Both the position numbers and the translations under genes were made by a program. Shown one piece after another: positions 33,805 through 44,515 of a DNA stretch of 64,000 nucleotides (positions within the stretch are counted from its first letter, which is position 1; each line of letters opens with the position of its first letter). This DNA comes from Saccopteryx bilineata (taxonomy: Eukaryota > Chordata > Mammalia > Chiroptera > Emballonuridae): the NCBI RefSeq assembly GCF_036850765.1, contig NC_089490.1:126632522-126696521 (forward strand), in the 5' to 3' direction. The notes beneath the pieces are model-generated. The model was not told the origin of the DNA, did not search any database, and saw only the letters and a list, made by a program, of their open reading frames with translations.

Positions 33805-34242
33805 TATGTCTATGAAAGGCTGCAGTGTTTGCCATCAGGGCAGCAGATTGCAAATTGAGGATTGCCTTCCTGCTTGGGAGAACCCACTGCTTTGCTACTG
33901 TTTGCTGGAGAAGGGGTTATTCCCTCAGCCTGTTTGGGCTGGATAGTTAAAAGAGGGAGAGTGCAGAGAAAAGGTCTAGAAAAAGAGAGAGAGAGAAAGG
34001 AAGTGTTGAGGGGTTTGAGAGCCCTGAGATTTCCACCCAGTCTGTTTTGGCTAGGGAGTGCGGAGATTGGTGAATGCTAAAAGAGAAGAAAACAGTCTTC
34101 CTTGCCTGCTTGCATGTCCACTGTTAGGAGTCTTTAATAAACTGGATGGCCCACCATTTTCTGGCTCCACAGTTCCTTTGAGAACTGTGCCCGAATCCAG
34201 TGGGAACCTACATGGCCAGGGCAGCAGCCACTGGCCTATAGC
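33699..34242 (+). mobile_element. Solo LTR of the TGTTGGGTAAACAAG family, with internal (TG)n
   Basis: Starts TGTTGGGTAAACAAG, contains a (TG)n run of about 38 bp at 33766-33803, the TTTAATAAACTGGATGGCCC polyadenylation region and the AGTGGGAACCTACATGGCCA end. GTACC before and GTACT after suggest a 5-bp duplication, but the right edge is blurred. No internal region follows. Confidence 0.8.
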
Positions 34243-34540
34243 GGTACTGCGGGCACACCAGACTGAGAGAACCAGATAAACTCTAGATCTGTTGATTTTT
34301 TTCAGTCAATTCAATCTCGCTAATAACAATTTTGCTTGTATGTGTGAGTGATGGCCTGTCCAGCAAAGTCTTTCTAGACATAAGAAGAGCAATGAGGCCA
34401 TGTGGAAAACACTGAGAAATGTCTATGTCCTGGCCTCACCCCAGTCCTCCACAGAATAACACAGACCCATTGGGGGCTTCAGAGACACTGATTTTTTGAG
34501 AGCTCAAAGGTCTGTCATTTAATGTTCAGAAACTTAACTT

Positions 34541-34920
34541 TTTTTTTTTTTTTTTTTGTATTTTGCTTAAGTTGGAAATGGGGAGGCAGTCAGACAGACT
34601 CCCACATGCACCCGACTGGGATCCACCCGGCATGCTCACCAGGGGGCGATGCTCTGCCCATCTGGGGCGTTGCTCTGTTGCATCCAGAGCCATTCTAGCA
34701 CCTGAGGCAGAGGCCACAGAGCCATCCTCAGCGCCCGGGCCATCTTTGCTCCAATGGAGCCTTGGCTGCGGGAGGGGAAGAGAGAGACAGAGAGGAAGGA
34801 GAGGGGGAGGGGAGGAGAAGCAGATAGGCGCTTCTCCAGGGTGTGCCCTGGCCGGGAATCGAACCCGGGACTCCTGCACGCCAGGCCGATGCTCTACCAC
34901 TGAGCCAACCGGCCAGGGCC
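34541..34920 (-). repeat. tRNA-derived SINE, type A, full length
   Basis: Minus-strand copy with head GGCCCTGGCCGGTTGGCTCA, intact boxes GGTAGAGC and GGTTCGATTCCCGG, and poly(A) seen as a T-run at 34540-34557. Very close to the copies at 40.2 and 51.2 kb, so from a young subfamily. Flanks CAGAAACTTAACTTT and CAGAAACAACTTTTT are a probable target duplication. Confidence 0.93.
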
Positions 34921-35254
34921 CAGAAACAACTTTTTCCTTATAGAATAAGAACAACTTTTTTTCTTGACATACTAAAGGAATACAGAGAATCTGGGAAAAA
35001 TAATTCCAACGACAGCATTTTCACTTGGGAAGAAGAATGTTTATAACTAGGATTATATTAACAAGTATTTAAAGGTTTGTTTATAGAGTCTCCTTGTCAC
35101 TCTTGCTCCTTGCCATGTTATTTATCTTCTGACTAATCTGGTTTTTTAGATCTTTTCTTAATCTTTAAACAGAATTTCAAAACCAATGTATTTTAACACA
35201 TTTTTCTCAAAGCAATTCTTTTCTTGCCAAAAAACTTGCATGCAAACTACTAAG

Positions 35255-35445
35255 AGGAAATAGTGTGATGTTTAAGAACCTGGATTTGAATACTGTCTCC
35301 AGTCTTAAAAGTGTATAATCTTTGGCAAGTTATTTAAACTCTTTGTGCCTTGGTACCTCATCTAAACTCAGTATTAACTGAGTTACATTGAAAAGTGAGC
35401 CAGGTACATGAAAAGTAAGCATTCAATAAATACTACTAACCATTC
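35255..35445 (+). repeat. MIR SINE
   Basis: ATGTTTAAGAACCTGGATTT at the left, TTTGGCAAGTTATTTAAACT in the core, and GCATTCAATAAATACTACTA at the 3' end. Confidence 0.8.
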
Positions 35446-35532
35446 CCAAATAACCTCCGACTTCTAGGCCTGAAGTCCTGGGCCCTATGCGGTTTAGCCC
35501 AACCGTCCTTACCAGCCCTTCCTCACACCATC

Positions 35533-35923
35533 TGTTGGGTAAACAAGTGTTGTTTGTTGTTGGTTTTTTTAGGTTTGATCCCTTGTATCTGCAGCAGCTG
35601 TCTGTGGTGCTTGCCTTCAGGGTGATTGATTGCAAACTGCAGATTGCCTGCCACCTTGGGGAGGGACAACTGTTTGCCAGAGAGGGGATATTTCCCCCAG
35701 GCTGTTTGGCTGGAGAGCGCTGAGGCTGGGGGGGGGAGGCTGTGAGTCCTGGTTGAGAGTCTGGAGGGGGTCAGGGCTTAGGAGCCCTGAGTGAGAGGGA
35801 AGCAGTCTTCCCGATCGCTCATCTGCCGTTATGCCCACCATTTTCTGACTCCGCAGTTCCTTCACCATCTGCCCGAATCCAATGAGAATCTGCATGGCCA
35901 TGGCGATGGCCCTGGCCATTACA
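35533..35923 (+). mobile_element. Solo LTR with 5-bp target duplication
   Basis: TG...CA ends: starts TGTTGGGTAAACAAG and ends CTGGCCATTACA. Perfect duplication CCATC at 35528-35532 and 35924-35928. Shares TTCACCATCTGCCCGAATCC with the outer LTR at 20477. An internal deletion removed the AATAAA-bearing part seen in its relatives. Formed by LTR-LTR recombination of a provirus. Confidence 0.92.
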
Positions 35924-36209
35924 CCATCCTTTCACACGGACTAAATTCACCAGCAAAATTTACCAAGCATGTACTCCTCTCTCAAACTGGCTAAGAGAAA
36001 AAGAGGGCACTAGTTTACCTAATAATAATTTTAAACAATTTTATATTTTAAAAAAAAAACATGCACATTTTTGAACACATTGAAAAATATTATGTAATTT
36101 TAAGATAAAAACGAGACAACAGGAATTTCACATGTAGCTGACAACTTTGAGCTGTATCTCTAGATACACCTAGCTTCCCTGTGCTCCACAGTTAGGAATA
36201 TCTGGATAA

Positions 36210-36560
36210 AAGTGCCCTTTCTAGAATTCTTCTCTCTTCACAGATCCATCTTCAATAAAATGCCTGTTCTGTACAATTTATAAAAATTATTCTCATCTTA
36301 CTCAAATACCATCTTTTCCACGCAGCCTTCCTGGGTTCCCTCAGCCACCACCGAGCTGCCCTCCCCTCTTCTGAATTCCTACCGTGTAGTCTTTATCTCT
36401 CACACCCCCTCAGGGCCCCTCCCTTATATTTCAGATGCACGAGACCAGACGTATCTTTGCCACAAGACAATGAACTCTTTGGCATTTACATGATGATGTG
36501 ATACCCCACATCTTCATACAAATGCCAATAAAATGTCTCAGTCCTCCTTATATAATATAT
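36210..36560 (+). repeat. Probable L2 fragment
   Basis: CATCTTTTCCACGCAGCCTT CCTGGG and the following pattern resemble an L2 tail, ending at CCAATAAAATG. Diverged; family uncertain. Confidence 0.5.
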
Positions 36561-36828
36561 CCTGCAGCCTCCTGCCTAGCAGGCGCCAATACCATGCACA
36601 CAGAACTCAGACATCCTCCCTCAATGATTCTAACTTGACATGGAAGAAGAAACACATATGTCAGCTCAAAAACACTTACAGGAAATTTTTGTGCATTGCC
36701 AATATAGAACAGTTCATCGGAAAGTGCAATTTCCCATTCCTATTTTATATGATCTAGAACAATAACCAAAAAACATTGCCCATACTTTAAACATTAAGCA
36801 GCAGTCAAAACAAGGGCCGCCCTCGGAC

Positions 36829-36990
36829 CTGATTTTTCCGGTAGTCCTGCTGCGAATGTCTCAGCACACGGTAGCACAGCCTCAGCATGTACTTGTAGGG
36901 AGCGTATCTTTGGTCCCCCAGATCTTCAAGTCTCAGCATTGGGCCTTCTCCTGCTTTCTCCTTAAATGGTGCTTTAAGAATCCCAAATAC
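36829..36990 (-). CDS. ITPR2: ITPR2 exon 6 of 12 in window, IP3-contact residues
   Basis: Fifty-four codons, phase 0 to 0: [20 protein letters not shown], then the conserved [20 protein letters not shown], then [14 protein letters not shown]. The DYRK stretch corresponds to Y567, R568 and K569 of ITPR1, which contact IP3, and is intact. This ends the minimal IP3-binding core. The donor is GTCCGAGG, with C at +3 and +4, clearly weaker than the other donors of this gene. The phase fits the next exon exactly, so the border is secure despite the weak site. Confidence 0.96.
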
Positions 36991-37123
36991 CTATGGGAGT
37001 GTGGGAGAAAAACATCTATTCTGATGAATGGAGTTTCATATTTTACAATGTTTTAATTTCTTTTTAATAAGCACAATGACTCATAAACATTTTTGAAATA
37101 TTAACAATAAGGGGGACAAAAAG

Positions 37124-37318
37124 GAGCCCTGGTTGGTACCTCAGTGGGTTAGAGTGTTGTCCCAATACATCAAGATCTCAGGTTCAACCCCTGGTCAGGG
37201 CACACACAAGAATCAACCAATGAATGTAGACAGAAATGGAACAACAAATGGATGTGTCTCCCTCTCCCCTTCATCTCTCTAAAACCAATAGTTTTTTAAA
37301 AAAAATAAATAAATAAAA
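37124..37318 (+). repeat. Old tRNA-derived SINE, short type
   Basis: Head GAGCCCTGGTTGGTACCTCA, B-box GGTTCAACCCCTGG, body AATCAACCAATGAATG, CT tract, then (AAAT)n. Differs from types A-C and is closer to a general bat SINE. Confidence 0.82.
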
Positions 37319-37654
37319 GATTTTAAAGGATTTAGAATATAGGATTAACATATTAAGAGAAAAATACTGATAAAAGAATTCCTGAAATTGAAGACAAAAA
37401 TATTATTGAAATAAAAACAATTTCATTTTAGATATTATATTTTATTAAAATAAGAAATATAAAAATGTTAGGTTGTACCAAGTTATATTAACATATTCAG
37501 ATGAACGAAAATATAATTTGATTTCTAAAGGCTTTACATCAATTCTATAACTTTCTAAAATCAAAATAATATAAAATATATCTATTTTCATCTGAAGATA
37601 ACATCAGAAGATTGCCTCCAAATGATGCTTCTAAACCTCTTTATAAAACAGTTA

Positions 37655-37857
37655 ATTTATTTTTTTTATTTATTAATTTAAAGAAAGAGAGGAAGGGAAG
37701 ATAAGAAGAAGAGAGAGGGAGAGATCAAATTTTTTTTCACTTATTTATGCATTCATTGGTTGATTCTTGTATGTGTCCTGACCAGGGATCAATCCACAAC
37801 CTTAGTGTATCAGGACAATGCTCTAACTAACTAAGCTACTAGCAACAGCCAACAATT
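37655..37857 (-). repeat. Old tRNA-derived SINE, short type, minus strand
   Basis: Decayed head at the right (GGCTGTTGCTAGTAGCTTAG), GATCCCTGGTCAGGACACAT region, and A/T-rich tail at the left. Same old type as the copy at 37.1 kb, in opposite orientation. Confidence 0.78.
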
Positions 37858-38306
37858 TATTATTCTTGATACACAAAGATGTGGACAAACCAATGAAGGT
37901 ATCAGCATTCAAGTGTAACATATAAGGACCCACATGGGCAGCTGGTGGTACCCAAAGACCCAGATTCTTCTAAGGTTAGTGGTTGGGAAGTATTTAAAAA
38001 GCATTGAGAAATAGAACTCTTTTAGGCAGCAAGATAGCAGGTAGGATCACCTGGAGATGAGCTGGAGAATGAGTAAATTGTTTTAAAAAGGGCATCTAGG
38101 CGAGGGCATGAGCACTAATACAAGAAAACAAAATGGAAAGAAAGCATGCTTGTAGTTTGTGAAATACAAAATGAATTAAAGTTTCTTCAATAATTCTCTA
38201 TTCATTAAACCTCAAGCTTTATATTTATAAAATAATATTAATCAATTATTCAAGGTCCTAAAAGTCCTTGAAATTAAAACAAAATGCTAATGTCAGAAAA
38301 GGCTTT

Positions 38307-38684
38307 GGCTTGATGAGGCAGTGGTGCAGTGTATAGAGCATCAGACTGGGATGCAGAGGACCGAGGTTCAAAATCCCAAGGTCATCAGCTGGAGCGTGGC
38401 TAAACCGGCTTGAGTGCGGGCTCACCAACTTGAGTGCGGGGTCGCTAGCTTGAACGTGGGATCATAGACGTGACTGCATGGTCACTGGCTTGAGCCCAAA
38501 GGTCGCTGGTTTGAGCAAGGGGTCACTCGCTCTGCTGTAGCCCCCAGTCAGGGCACATAGGAGAAAGCAATTGATGAACAACTAGGGAGCAGCAACAAAG
38601 AATTGATGCTTCTTATCTCTTTCCCCTCCTGTCTGTCTGTCTCTGTCTCTGTCTCTGACTCTCTCCCTGTCTCTGTAAAAAAAA
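38307..38684 (+). repeat. tRNA-derived SINE, type C
   Basis: Head GGCTTGATGAGGCAGTGGTG, B-box GGTTCAAAATCCC, several GCTTGAG units, core and (TCTG)n tail with poly(A). GAAAAGGCT flanks both sides. Confidence 0.9.
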
Positions 38685-39177
38685 AGAATGAAAAGGCTGT
38701 GTCTCATTAGATTTGCAATCTTAATTTTCTTTGAGAAATATGTTGATTTTATATTTTCAAACGATCAATACAGAATATTAATTGACAATGATTTTAATTT
38801 AAGTATCTTCCTTGAGTCCACACTTAAAGAATGCAGAAGCCCATTACTTTATATAGCAACTAACAGAACAGAAAGAAGGCACAGAGCAGGCATGCTCATA
38901 TGTGCATATTATTAGGAAGTGAATTAATTTACTGGTGTGTTCTAAACAATTTCTGACTTCCAGAGTAAAAAAAAAAGAAAAAAGAAAAAAAATAAATATT
39001 ATATAGAACACTTGTGAGCTGAGGAATAGACTTCCCTACACTCTGTGGAAGAGAGAGAAAGAAGTAGAAAGCAGATTAAAAATGGCAGTTTCTAAGCTTT
39101 TTTAGAAATTCTACCTAGAAAATTATCCTAGCATATTTTCTGGAGATAGTCTGAGCATGTAAGGTTTTAGAAATTGT

Positions 39178-39613
39178 GGTAGGCTATCTCCAACGAACCC
39201 TGACTCCTGCAATTCATACCCTTAAATAATCATGTCTCCTTGAGTATGAGCCAGAACTGATGGGATGTTACTTCTAGTATTAGGTTATAAAAAGACAGTG
39301 GCGTCCATCTGCACTCCCTCCATTGGTCTTTTGGACCACTCAGTTCTAAGGAAGGCAAGTTGCCAACTCTTGAGGCAGCCCTGTGGAGAGGCCCATGTAA
39401 GTGAGCTGGGAAGTGACTCCTCTTCCATCCAAGCTTTGAGATAAGTGCAGCCCCAGCCAACACCTGGACCTCAGCCTGGTAAAAGACCCTGAGCAAGAAC
39501 TGCCCACATAAAGCCACTCCTAGATCCCTAATGCACAGAAACTGTAAGTATCTGTTGTTTTTAGCCACTAAGACTTGGAGTAACTTGTTACACAGCAATA
39601 AATAACTAATGCA
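39178..39613 (+). mobile_element. MLT1-type solo LTR
   Basis: ACTTCTAGTATTAGGTTATA, GCAGCCCTGTGGAGAGGCCC, GTGAGCTGGGAAGTGACTCC, AGACCCTGAGCAAGAACTGC and AACTTGTTACACAGCAATAA follow the MLT1 order. It lies about 65 bp past the ITPR2 exon 5 donor. Confidence 0.9.
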
Positions 39614-39677
39614 GGAGCTCTCCTGATAGTATAATTCAAAAAATAAAAATGCAAATTTAGTACATGAAAACATTCAC

Positions 39678-39819
39678 CTGTGCCAATATATTTTGTTCCC
39701 TCATTAATTTTTGACGTTCTCGGTTTGGTTTAGAGATAACCACGTCCAGAACTTCTTGTCCATTATTAAGCACATCAGCTACAAAGAAGATGAGGTCTTC
39801 CAATAATTTGGTTACAAAC
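39678..39819 (-). CDS. ITPR2: ITPR2 exon 5 of 12 in window, IP3-contact residues
   Basis: A 142-bp exon; its first base completes an arginine codon, then it reads [20 protein letters not shown] and ends in [18 protein letters not shown] at donor GTGAATG. The RERQKLMR motif holds the three basic residues equivalent to R504, K508 and R511 of ITPR1, which bind IP3 phosphates. All three are present, so ligand binding should be kept. The exon opens the helical half of the binding core. An old MLT1 LTR ends about 65 bp past the donor in the downstream intron. Confidence 0.97.
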
Positions 39820-40155
39820 CTATTATAAAGTGAAAAAGGAAATTTACTTTATAGGGTTAATGGGGGGGGGGAGTTAATAAGCACTAAGAACTAAAACACT
39901 GCAAAACAAAGTATTTTATAATAAAAATTATTTAATCAATGAAATATTTAATGCAGCTAATGCCACCTAAATCTTTTTTAAAAGAACATCCCTTCTCCAG
40001 TTCCTCTGGTCTCCACTCCCAGATCCAGCTCCAATACAGTTTGTGGAATGACTATTATGAAATAAAGCCATGAGAGCTCCCACAGCAGATCAGTCAGTAG
40101 AAGAATATCACTGGATGCTTTTCCATGAGTGACCAGCAATAAAAATAGTTCCATT

Positions 40156-40548
40156 AGGTCCTGGCCGGTTGGCTCAGTGGTAGAGCGTCGGCCTGGCGGG
40201 CAGAAGTCCCAGGTTTGATTCCCAGCCAGGGCACACAGGAGAAGCGCCCATCTGCTTCTCCACCCCTCCCCCCCTCCTTCCTCTCTGTCTCTCTCTTCCC
40301 CTCCCACAGCCGAGGCTCCATTAGAGCAAAAATGGCCCGGGCGCTGGGGATGGCTCCTTGGCCTCTGCCCCAGGCGCTAGAGTGGCTCTGGTAGCAACAG
40401 AGCAACCCCCCGGAGGGGCAGAGCATCGTCCCCTGGTGGGCAGAGTGTCGCCCCCTGGTGGACATGCCGGGTGGATCCCAGTCGGGCGCATGTGGGAGTC
40501 TGTCTGACTGTCTCTCCCCGTTTCCAGCTTCAGAAAAATACAAAAAAA
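40156..40548 (+). repeat. tRNA-derived SINE, type A, full length
   Basis: Head GGTCCTGGCCGGTTGGCTCA, boxes GGTAGAGC and GGTTTGATTCCCAG, full type A tail ending CTTCAGAAAAATAC and poly(A). It carries a duplicated GGGCAGAGYRTCGYCCCCTG unit in the tail. Flanked by AAAAATAGTTCC on both sides. Confidence 0.94.
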
Positions 40549-40808
40549 AAAAATAGTTCCGTTTAAGGGAAAAGAGCTATACTTCCAAATTCCTAAGTTC
40601 AAATCACTTATTTTGCTGTTGACTCAAACTATATATCATAATCCTCACCACATTTTAATTTCTCCAATATAAAGAATAGGAAAAATTAAAAGGACCTGCA
40701 AATAGAGACAGAATAAGCAATCATACTTAAAAAATCATAAGGCCAATTTGTCACCAACAAAGAGCAAGTAACAGTACAATTTTAAAATAACTTTTAAAAA
40801 GTGTGTTT

Positions 40809-41010
40809 GGCCCTGACCTGATAGCTCAGTGAATAAAGCATCGTTACTTTGCACCTAAGATCACAGGTTCAAACCCCGAACAGGTTACATACGAGAAGCC
40901 ATCAATAAGTAATGGAACACTAAGTTTCATAACAAGTTGATGCTTCTCTCTTTCTCTCCTTTGCCTTTTCTCTCTCTCTTCCTTTTTCTGTCTCATTCAC
41001 AATAAAAAAA
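40809..41010 (+). repeat. Old tRNA-derived SINE
   Basis: Head GGCCCTGACCTGATAGCTCA, B-box GGTTCAAACCCCG, body AAGCCATCAATAAGTAATGG, CT tract and poly(A). It stands head to tail with the type C copy that starts 14 bp on. Confidence 0.85.
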
Positions 41011-41023
41011 GTATATTTTTTTT

Positions 41024-41398
41024 GCCTGACCAGGTGGTGGTGCAGCAGATAGAGCGTCAGACTGGGACATGGAGGACCCAGGTTCGAAACCCCAAGGTCA
41101 CCGGCTTCAGTGTGGGCTCATCCAGCTTGAACGGGATCACTGGCTTGAGCATGGGATCATAGACATGACCTCTTGGCCTCTTGGTTGCTGGCTTGAAGCC
41201 CAAGGTCACTAGCTTCAGCCCAAGGTCACTGGCTTGAGCAAGGGGTCACTTGCTCTGCTGTAGTACCCTGGTCAAGGCACATATGAGAAAGCAATCAATG
41301 AACAACTAAGATGCTGAAGAACTGATGCTTTTCATCTCTCTTCCTTCCTACCTGTCCCTAACTGACTCTCTTTCTGTCTCTGTCAAAAAAAAATTTTT
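41024..41398 (+). repeat. tRNA-derived SINE, type C
   Basis: Head GCCTGACCAGGTGGTGGTGC, B-box GGTTCGAAACCCC, GGTCACTGGCTTGAGC units including one copy of CTCTTGGC duplicated in tandem, core, tail and poly(A). Confidence 0.93.
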
Positions 41399-41952
41399 TT
41401 TTATTTTAAAAAAGTGTGTTTTCAATCCTCAGTGGTAAAGAAAGCAATTACATACAAAAAGACAACATGACATAAAGTGCAGATATTAATAAATAATAGG
41501 CAAAAGAACCATTAGCACTAAAATTATAATCATTAAAATAAAAATATAATTGCTGAAAGTAAACTATTCTACACACATTGCAAGAAAAAATAGTGATTTA
41601 TAAGACAGTATCAAAAATTATCCAAAAAGCAGGACTGACAGTTTTTGCAAGGCAAATTATAAAAAGAAAGGTAAGAGACAGAAGGGTGATTTAAGAGGTT
41701 CCAAGGTGCATCTAATAGGAATTACAAAAGAAAGACAAGAGAACAAGACAAAGCAGACACATTTGAAGGAAAATGGCTGAAATTTTTCTGGTACTGACGA
41801 AAGACATAATATTCAGATTAAAAGTATTCCTATGGGGCAAACAAAAATACAACTTTAACAACAAAGAAAAGAATCTACAAAATTACCAGAAAGTAAAGGA
41901 AATGCCAATAAAAAATAACAATTCCATTGACAGCAGATTTTCTTTAAATTTA

Positions 41953-42099
41953 TTTTAACATTTTAAATTTATTTATTCATTGTAGAGAGGAGAAAGAGAG
42001 GGAGAGAGAGAGAGAGAAGGGGGAGGAGCAGGAAGCATTAATTCCCATATGTGCCTTGACCAGGCAGGCCTAGGGTTTCGAACTGGCAACCTCAGTGCA
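41953..42099 (-). repeat. tRNA-derived SINE, type B, head truncated
   Basis: Minus-strand tail, CT tract and core (CCTGCCTGGTCAAGGCACAT) up to the B-box GGTTGCCAGTTCGAAACCC. The head beyond it is absent, which is unusual for a SINE because truncation normally removes the 5' end only partly. Confidence 0.85.
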
Positions 42100-42240
42100 T
42101 GATTCCATTGACAAGTGGAGTGTTGCTTCTTTAACTTTGCTAGTCACTACTGAAACTATTTTCCAAAGCGCTTACATCAATTATCATCTCGCCAGCTGTG
42201 TTTGAGAGCTCCAATGTATGAATGCCTGGGAAATTGGTAA
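42100..42240 (+). repeat. Possible L1 3' UTR fragment
   Basis: CTATTTTCCAAAGCGCTTAC, then GCCAGCTGTGTTTGAGAGCT resemble the tail of an old L1. Short and diverged. Confidence 0.45.
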
Positions 42241-42379
42241 ATAGTTTCTTCTTGTTTAAATTTAAAAGTCCTTAGCAGCATCATGGAAAGGAAAAATACA
42301 GAGAATGCTTGTGCTCTGGTGTACAAGTGACACGTGTACGTTAAAATCACAGATGAGTGAATTCCCCATTAACTGTATG

Positions 42380-42545
42380 TGTTACCCAGTTTGCTTAGGC
42401 TTTCAGTTTGCCTTTATGTAAAGTGGGAATAATGTCCACCTCAGGGCTGTTTGAAGGATTAGATAAAATATATTTGTAGGGCCTACCGTAGTGCCAACAC
42501 AAAGGAGGGATAAAACACTTGACAGCTATTATTATCATTCAATTT
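42380..42545 (+). repeat. MIR SINE
   Basis: TTTATGTAAAGTGGGAATAA, GGCTGTTTGAAGGATTAGAT and a decayed 3' end match the MIR core. Confidence 0.78.
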
Positions 42546-43014
42546 CTCAATTATTTTCAAAACCAGGGCTGAAGAATCAAGGACCCAGTTTCTCTGAGAG
42601 ATTTCTGAGGGCAGAGAGCTAGGCCATGCAGACTGTATTCTAGGATTAAGTATTTGTTTCTTTTGCGGTGCCTGAGCAGAGAGCTATATCTTAAATAAGT
42701 AAGAACAAAAACAACCAAAAATTTTTTTAACTTATTTTATGACATTTAGAAATCCATAATATTAAATCAAGTGCAGCAAAAGGTACTAAGAATCTCTTAT
42801 GAAACATTTAAAAGGAAAGATCAGAAAGTAACTAAAAACAATGTTTTCAAGTCAAATCAAAATAAAAAAGTAAATATTCCACCATATTTGTACATCACCA
42901 TTTCAATCACTCATCATGATCTGCTCATTTAGAATCAGATGTGTTGCTAGGGAGACCACTCTAAATAATTCTTCAGCATCATTTATTCTCCTGAGAAGTG
43001 GAAAATTGAGTCTT

Positions 43015-43351
43015 TTTTTTTTTTTAACAGAGACAGAAAGTCAGAGAGAGGGATAGACAGGGACAGACAGAACAGAGAGATGAGAAGCATCAATCATTAG
43101 TTTTTCATTGCATGTTGCAACACTTTATTTGTTCATTGATTGCTTTCTCATATGTGCCATGACCACGGGCCTTCAACAGAACGAGTAACCCCTTGCTCGA
43201 GCCAGCGACCTTGGGTCCACGCTGGTGAGCGTTGCTCAAACCAGATGAGCCTGCGCTCAAGCTGCCGACCTCAGGGTCTCGAACCTGGGTCCTCGGCATC
43301 CCAGGCATCCCAGTCCGACGTTCTATCCACTGCGCCACCTCCTGGTCAGGC
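43015..43351 (-). repeat. tRNA-derived SINE, type C, distal of a same-site pair
   Basis: Head GCCTGACCAGGAGGTGGCGC at the right, B-box GGTTCGAGACCC, body and poly(A). GAAAATTGAGTCTT (43001-43014) lies to its left and GACAATTGAGTCTT (43352-43365) to its right. A CATCCCAGG duplication occurs in the head. Confidence 0.95.
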
Positions 43352-43365
43352 GACAATTGAGTCTT

Positions 43366-43688
43366 TTTTTTTTTTTACAGTGACAGAGAGAGAGAGTCAG
43401 AGAGAGGGATAGACAGACAGGAACGGAGAGAGATGAGAAGCATCAAGCACTAATTTTTTGTTGCGACACCTTAGTTGTTCATTGATTGCTTTCTCATATG
43501 TCCCTTGACCGTGGGGCCACAGCAGACCGAGTGACCCCTTGCTCGAGCCAGCGACCCTGGATCCAAGCTGGTGAGCTTTGCTCAAATCAGATGAGCCCGT
43601 GCTCAAGCTAGCGAGCTTGGGGTCTCGAACCTGGGTCCTCCGCATCCCAGTCCGACGCTCTTTCCACTGCGCCACCGCCCTGTCAGGC
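43366..43688 (-). repeat. tRNA-derived SINE, type C, exon-proximal of a same-site pair
   Basis: Same orientation as its neighbour. Flanked by GACAATTGAGTCTT on both sides (43352-43365 and 43689-43702), so it shares one target duplication with the distal copy. It ends 39 bp from ITPR2 exon 4. Confidence 0.95.
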
Positions 43689-43727
43689 GACAATTGAGTC
43701 TTAATGAGTCATTTTTAAGTTACTAAC

Positions 43728-43888
43728 CTCCTTTCATTCTGAGTTATTGTGCCATTTTCCAGCTTTTTCACTGTGGTCGCCAGCACTTTATTTGCGTCAT
43801 TAGCAAAATCTAAGTCTCGCACCTCAGACAGCGGGACGGACACAATGGCAAACGCTTCTTTATCTTCTTTCGTTTGGCAAGTTCCAAT
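43728..43888 (-). CDS. ITPR2: ITPR2 exon 4 of 12 in window
   Basis: A 161-bp exon from phase 0 to phase 2, encoding [20 protein letters not shown], then [16 protein letters not shown] and [13 protein letters not shown]. This is the join between the beta-trefoil and the armadillo-like helical half of the IP3-binding core. The acceptor is CATTGCAG and the donor GTTAGTA, so +3 is T instead of the usual purine. Two SINEs stand in tandem in the intron, the nearer beginning 39 bp past this donor. That is an unusually close pair of insertions and is treated under findings. Confidence 0.97.
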
Positions 43889-44415
43889 CTGCAATGTGGT
43901 TTTATTTTTTCCATTCAGATGAGTTGTTTGTTTTTTAAGAACCATGCAACATTTTTCAAGTACTATAACATACCTTAGTATGGCTTAAGACATACAAAAC
44001 AGAACCATATAATCCAAACAAGTAATCCCCCCCATATCACCCTCTATGAAAGGAGACGGGAACACAGACTGTCCACACCCACATCCAGCCTTGTTCCCAA
44101 ACGTATCCCTTTCCACACCTGCCCTCTGCTTTCCTATCAGCAGAGAACATGCCCTCCTGGCCTCTGCTCCCCTTCCTCCACGCCGCTCCCACTCATCTGG
44201 TATCTGTGCTGTGTCCTCCTGAACGCACAGCCCTGTTTAGGCCACGCCACTGATTCCACTTCCTAAGCCACTCACAGACACGAGTGCATGCTGCAATGAA
44301 CTGCAGTCATCTCCAATACTGGGGAAGATGCGTTGAAAGGAACATGTCAGTCATTCCCTGACCCTATTCACACAACATGTGACTGAAAATTAAACCATTT
44401 TGCAGAAACACTTAC

Positions 44416-44515
44416 CTTCAACATAACAGGCCTCTCTTCGTCTGTGTCTATAGGGATACTGGTACTAGTTACCCACGTGTTGGTACATAAATGTCTCAAT
44501 CGAACATAGGAGTTC
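44416..44515 (-). CDS. ITPR2: ITPR2 exon 3 of 12 in window
   Basis: A 100-bp exon whose first base completes the arginine codon left open by the preceding exon. It then reads [20 protein letters not shown] and [13 protein letters not shown] and ends in phase 0 at GTAAGTG. The RLRHLxTxxWVxS core is the signature of the last MIR repeat of the IP3-receptor/ryanodine-receptor beta-trefoil. It lies upstream of the helical half of the IP3-binding core and helps to build the ligand pocket. The intron that follows is only 527 bp. Confidence 0.97.

Noticed and set aside
34526..34954. 126- and 142-codon open frames on opposite strands
   Set aside because: They lie wholly within a type A SINE; the same frames recur at 40.2 and 51.2 kb wherever that SINE occurs.
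40154..40543. 129-codon minus-strand frame
   Set aside because: It is the antisense of a type A SINE, not a gene.
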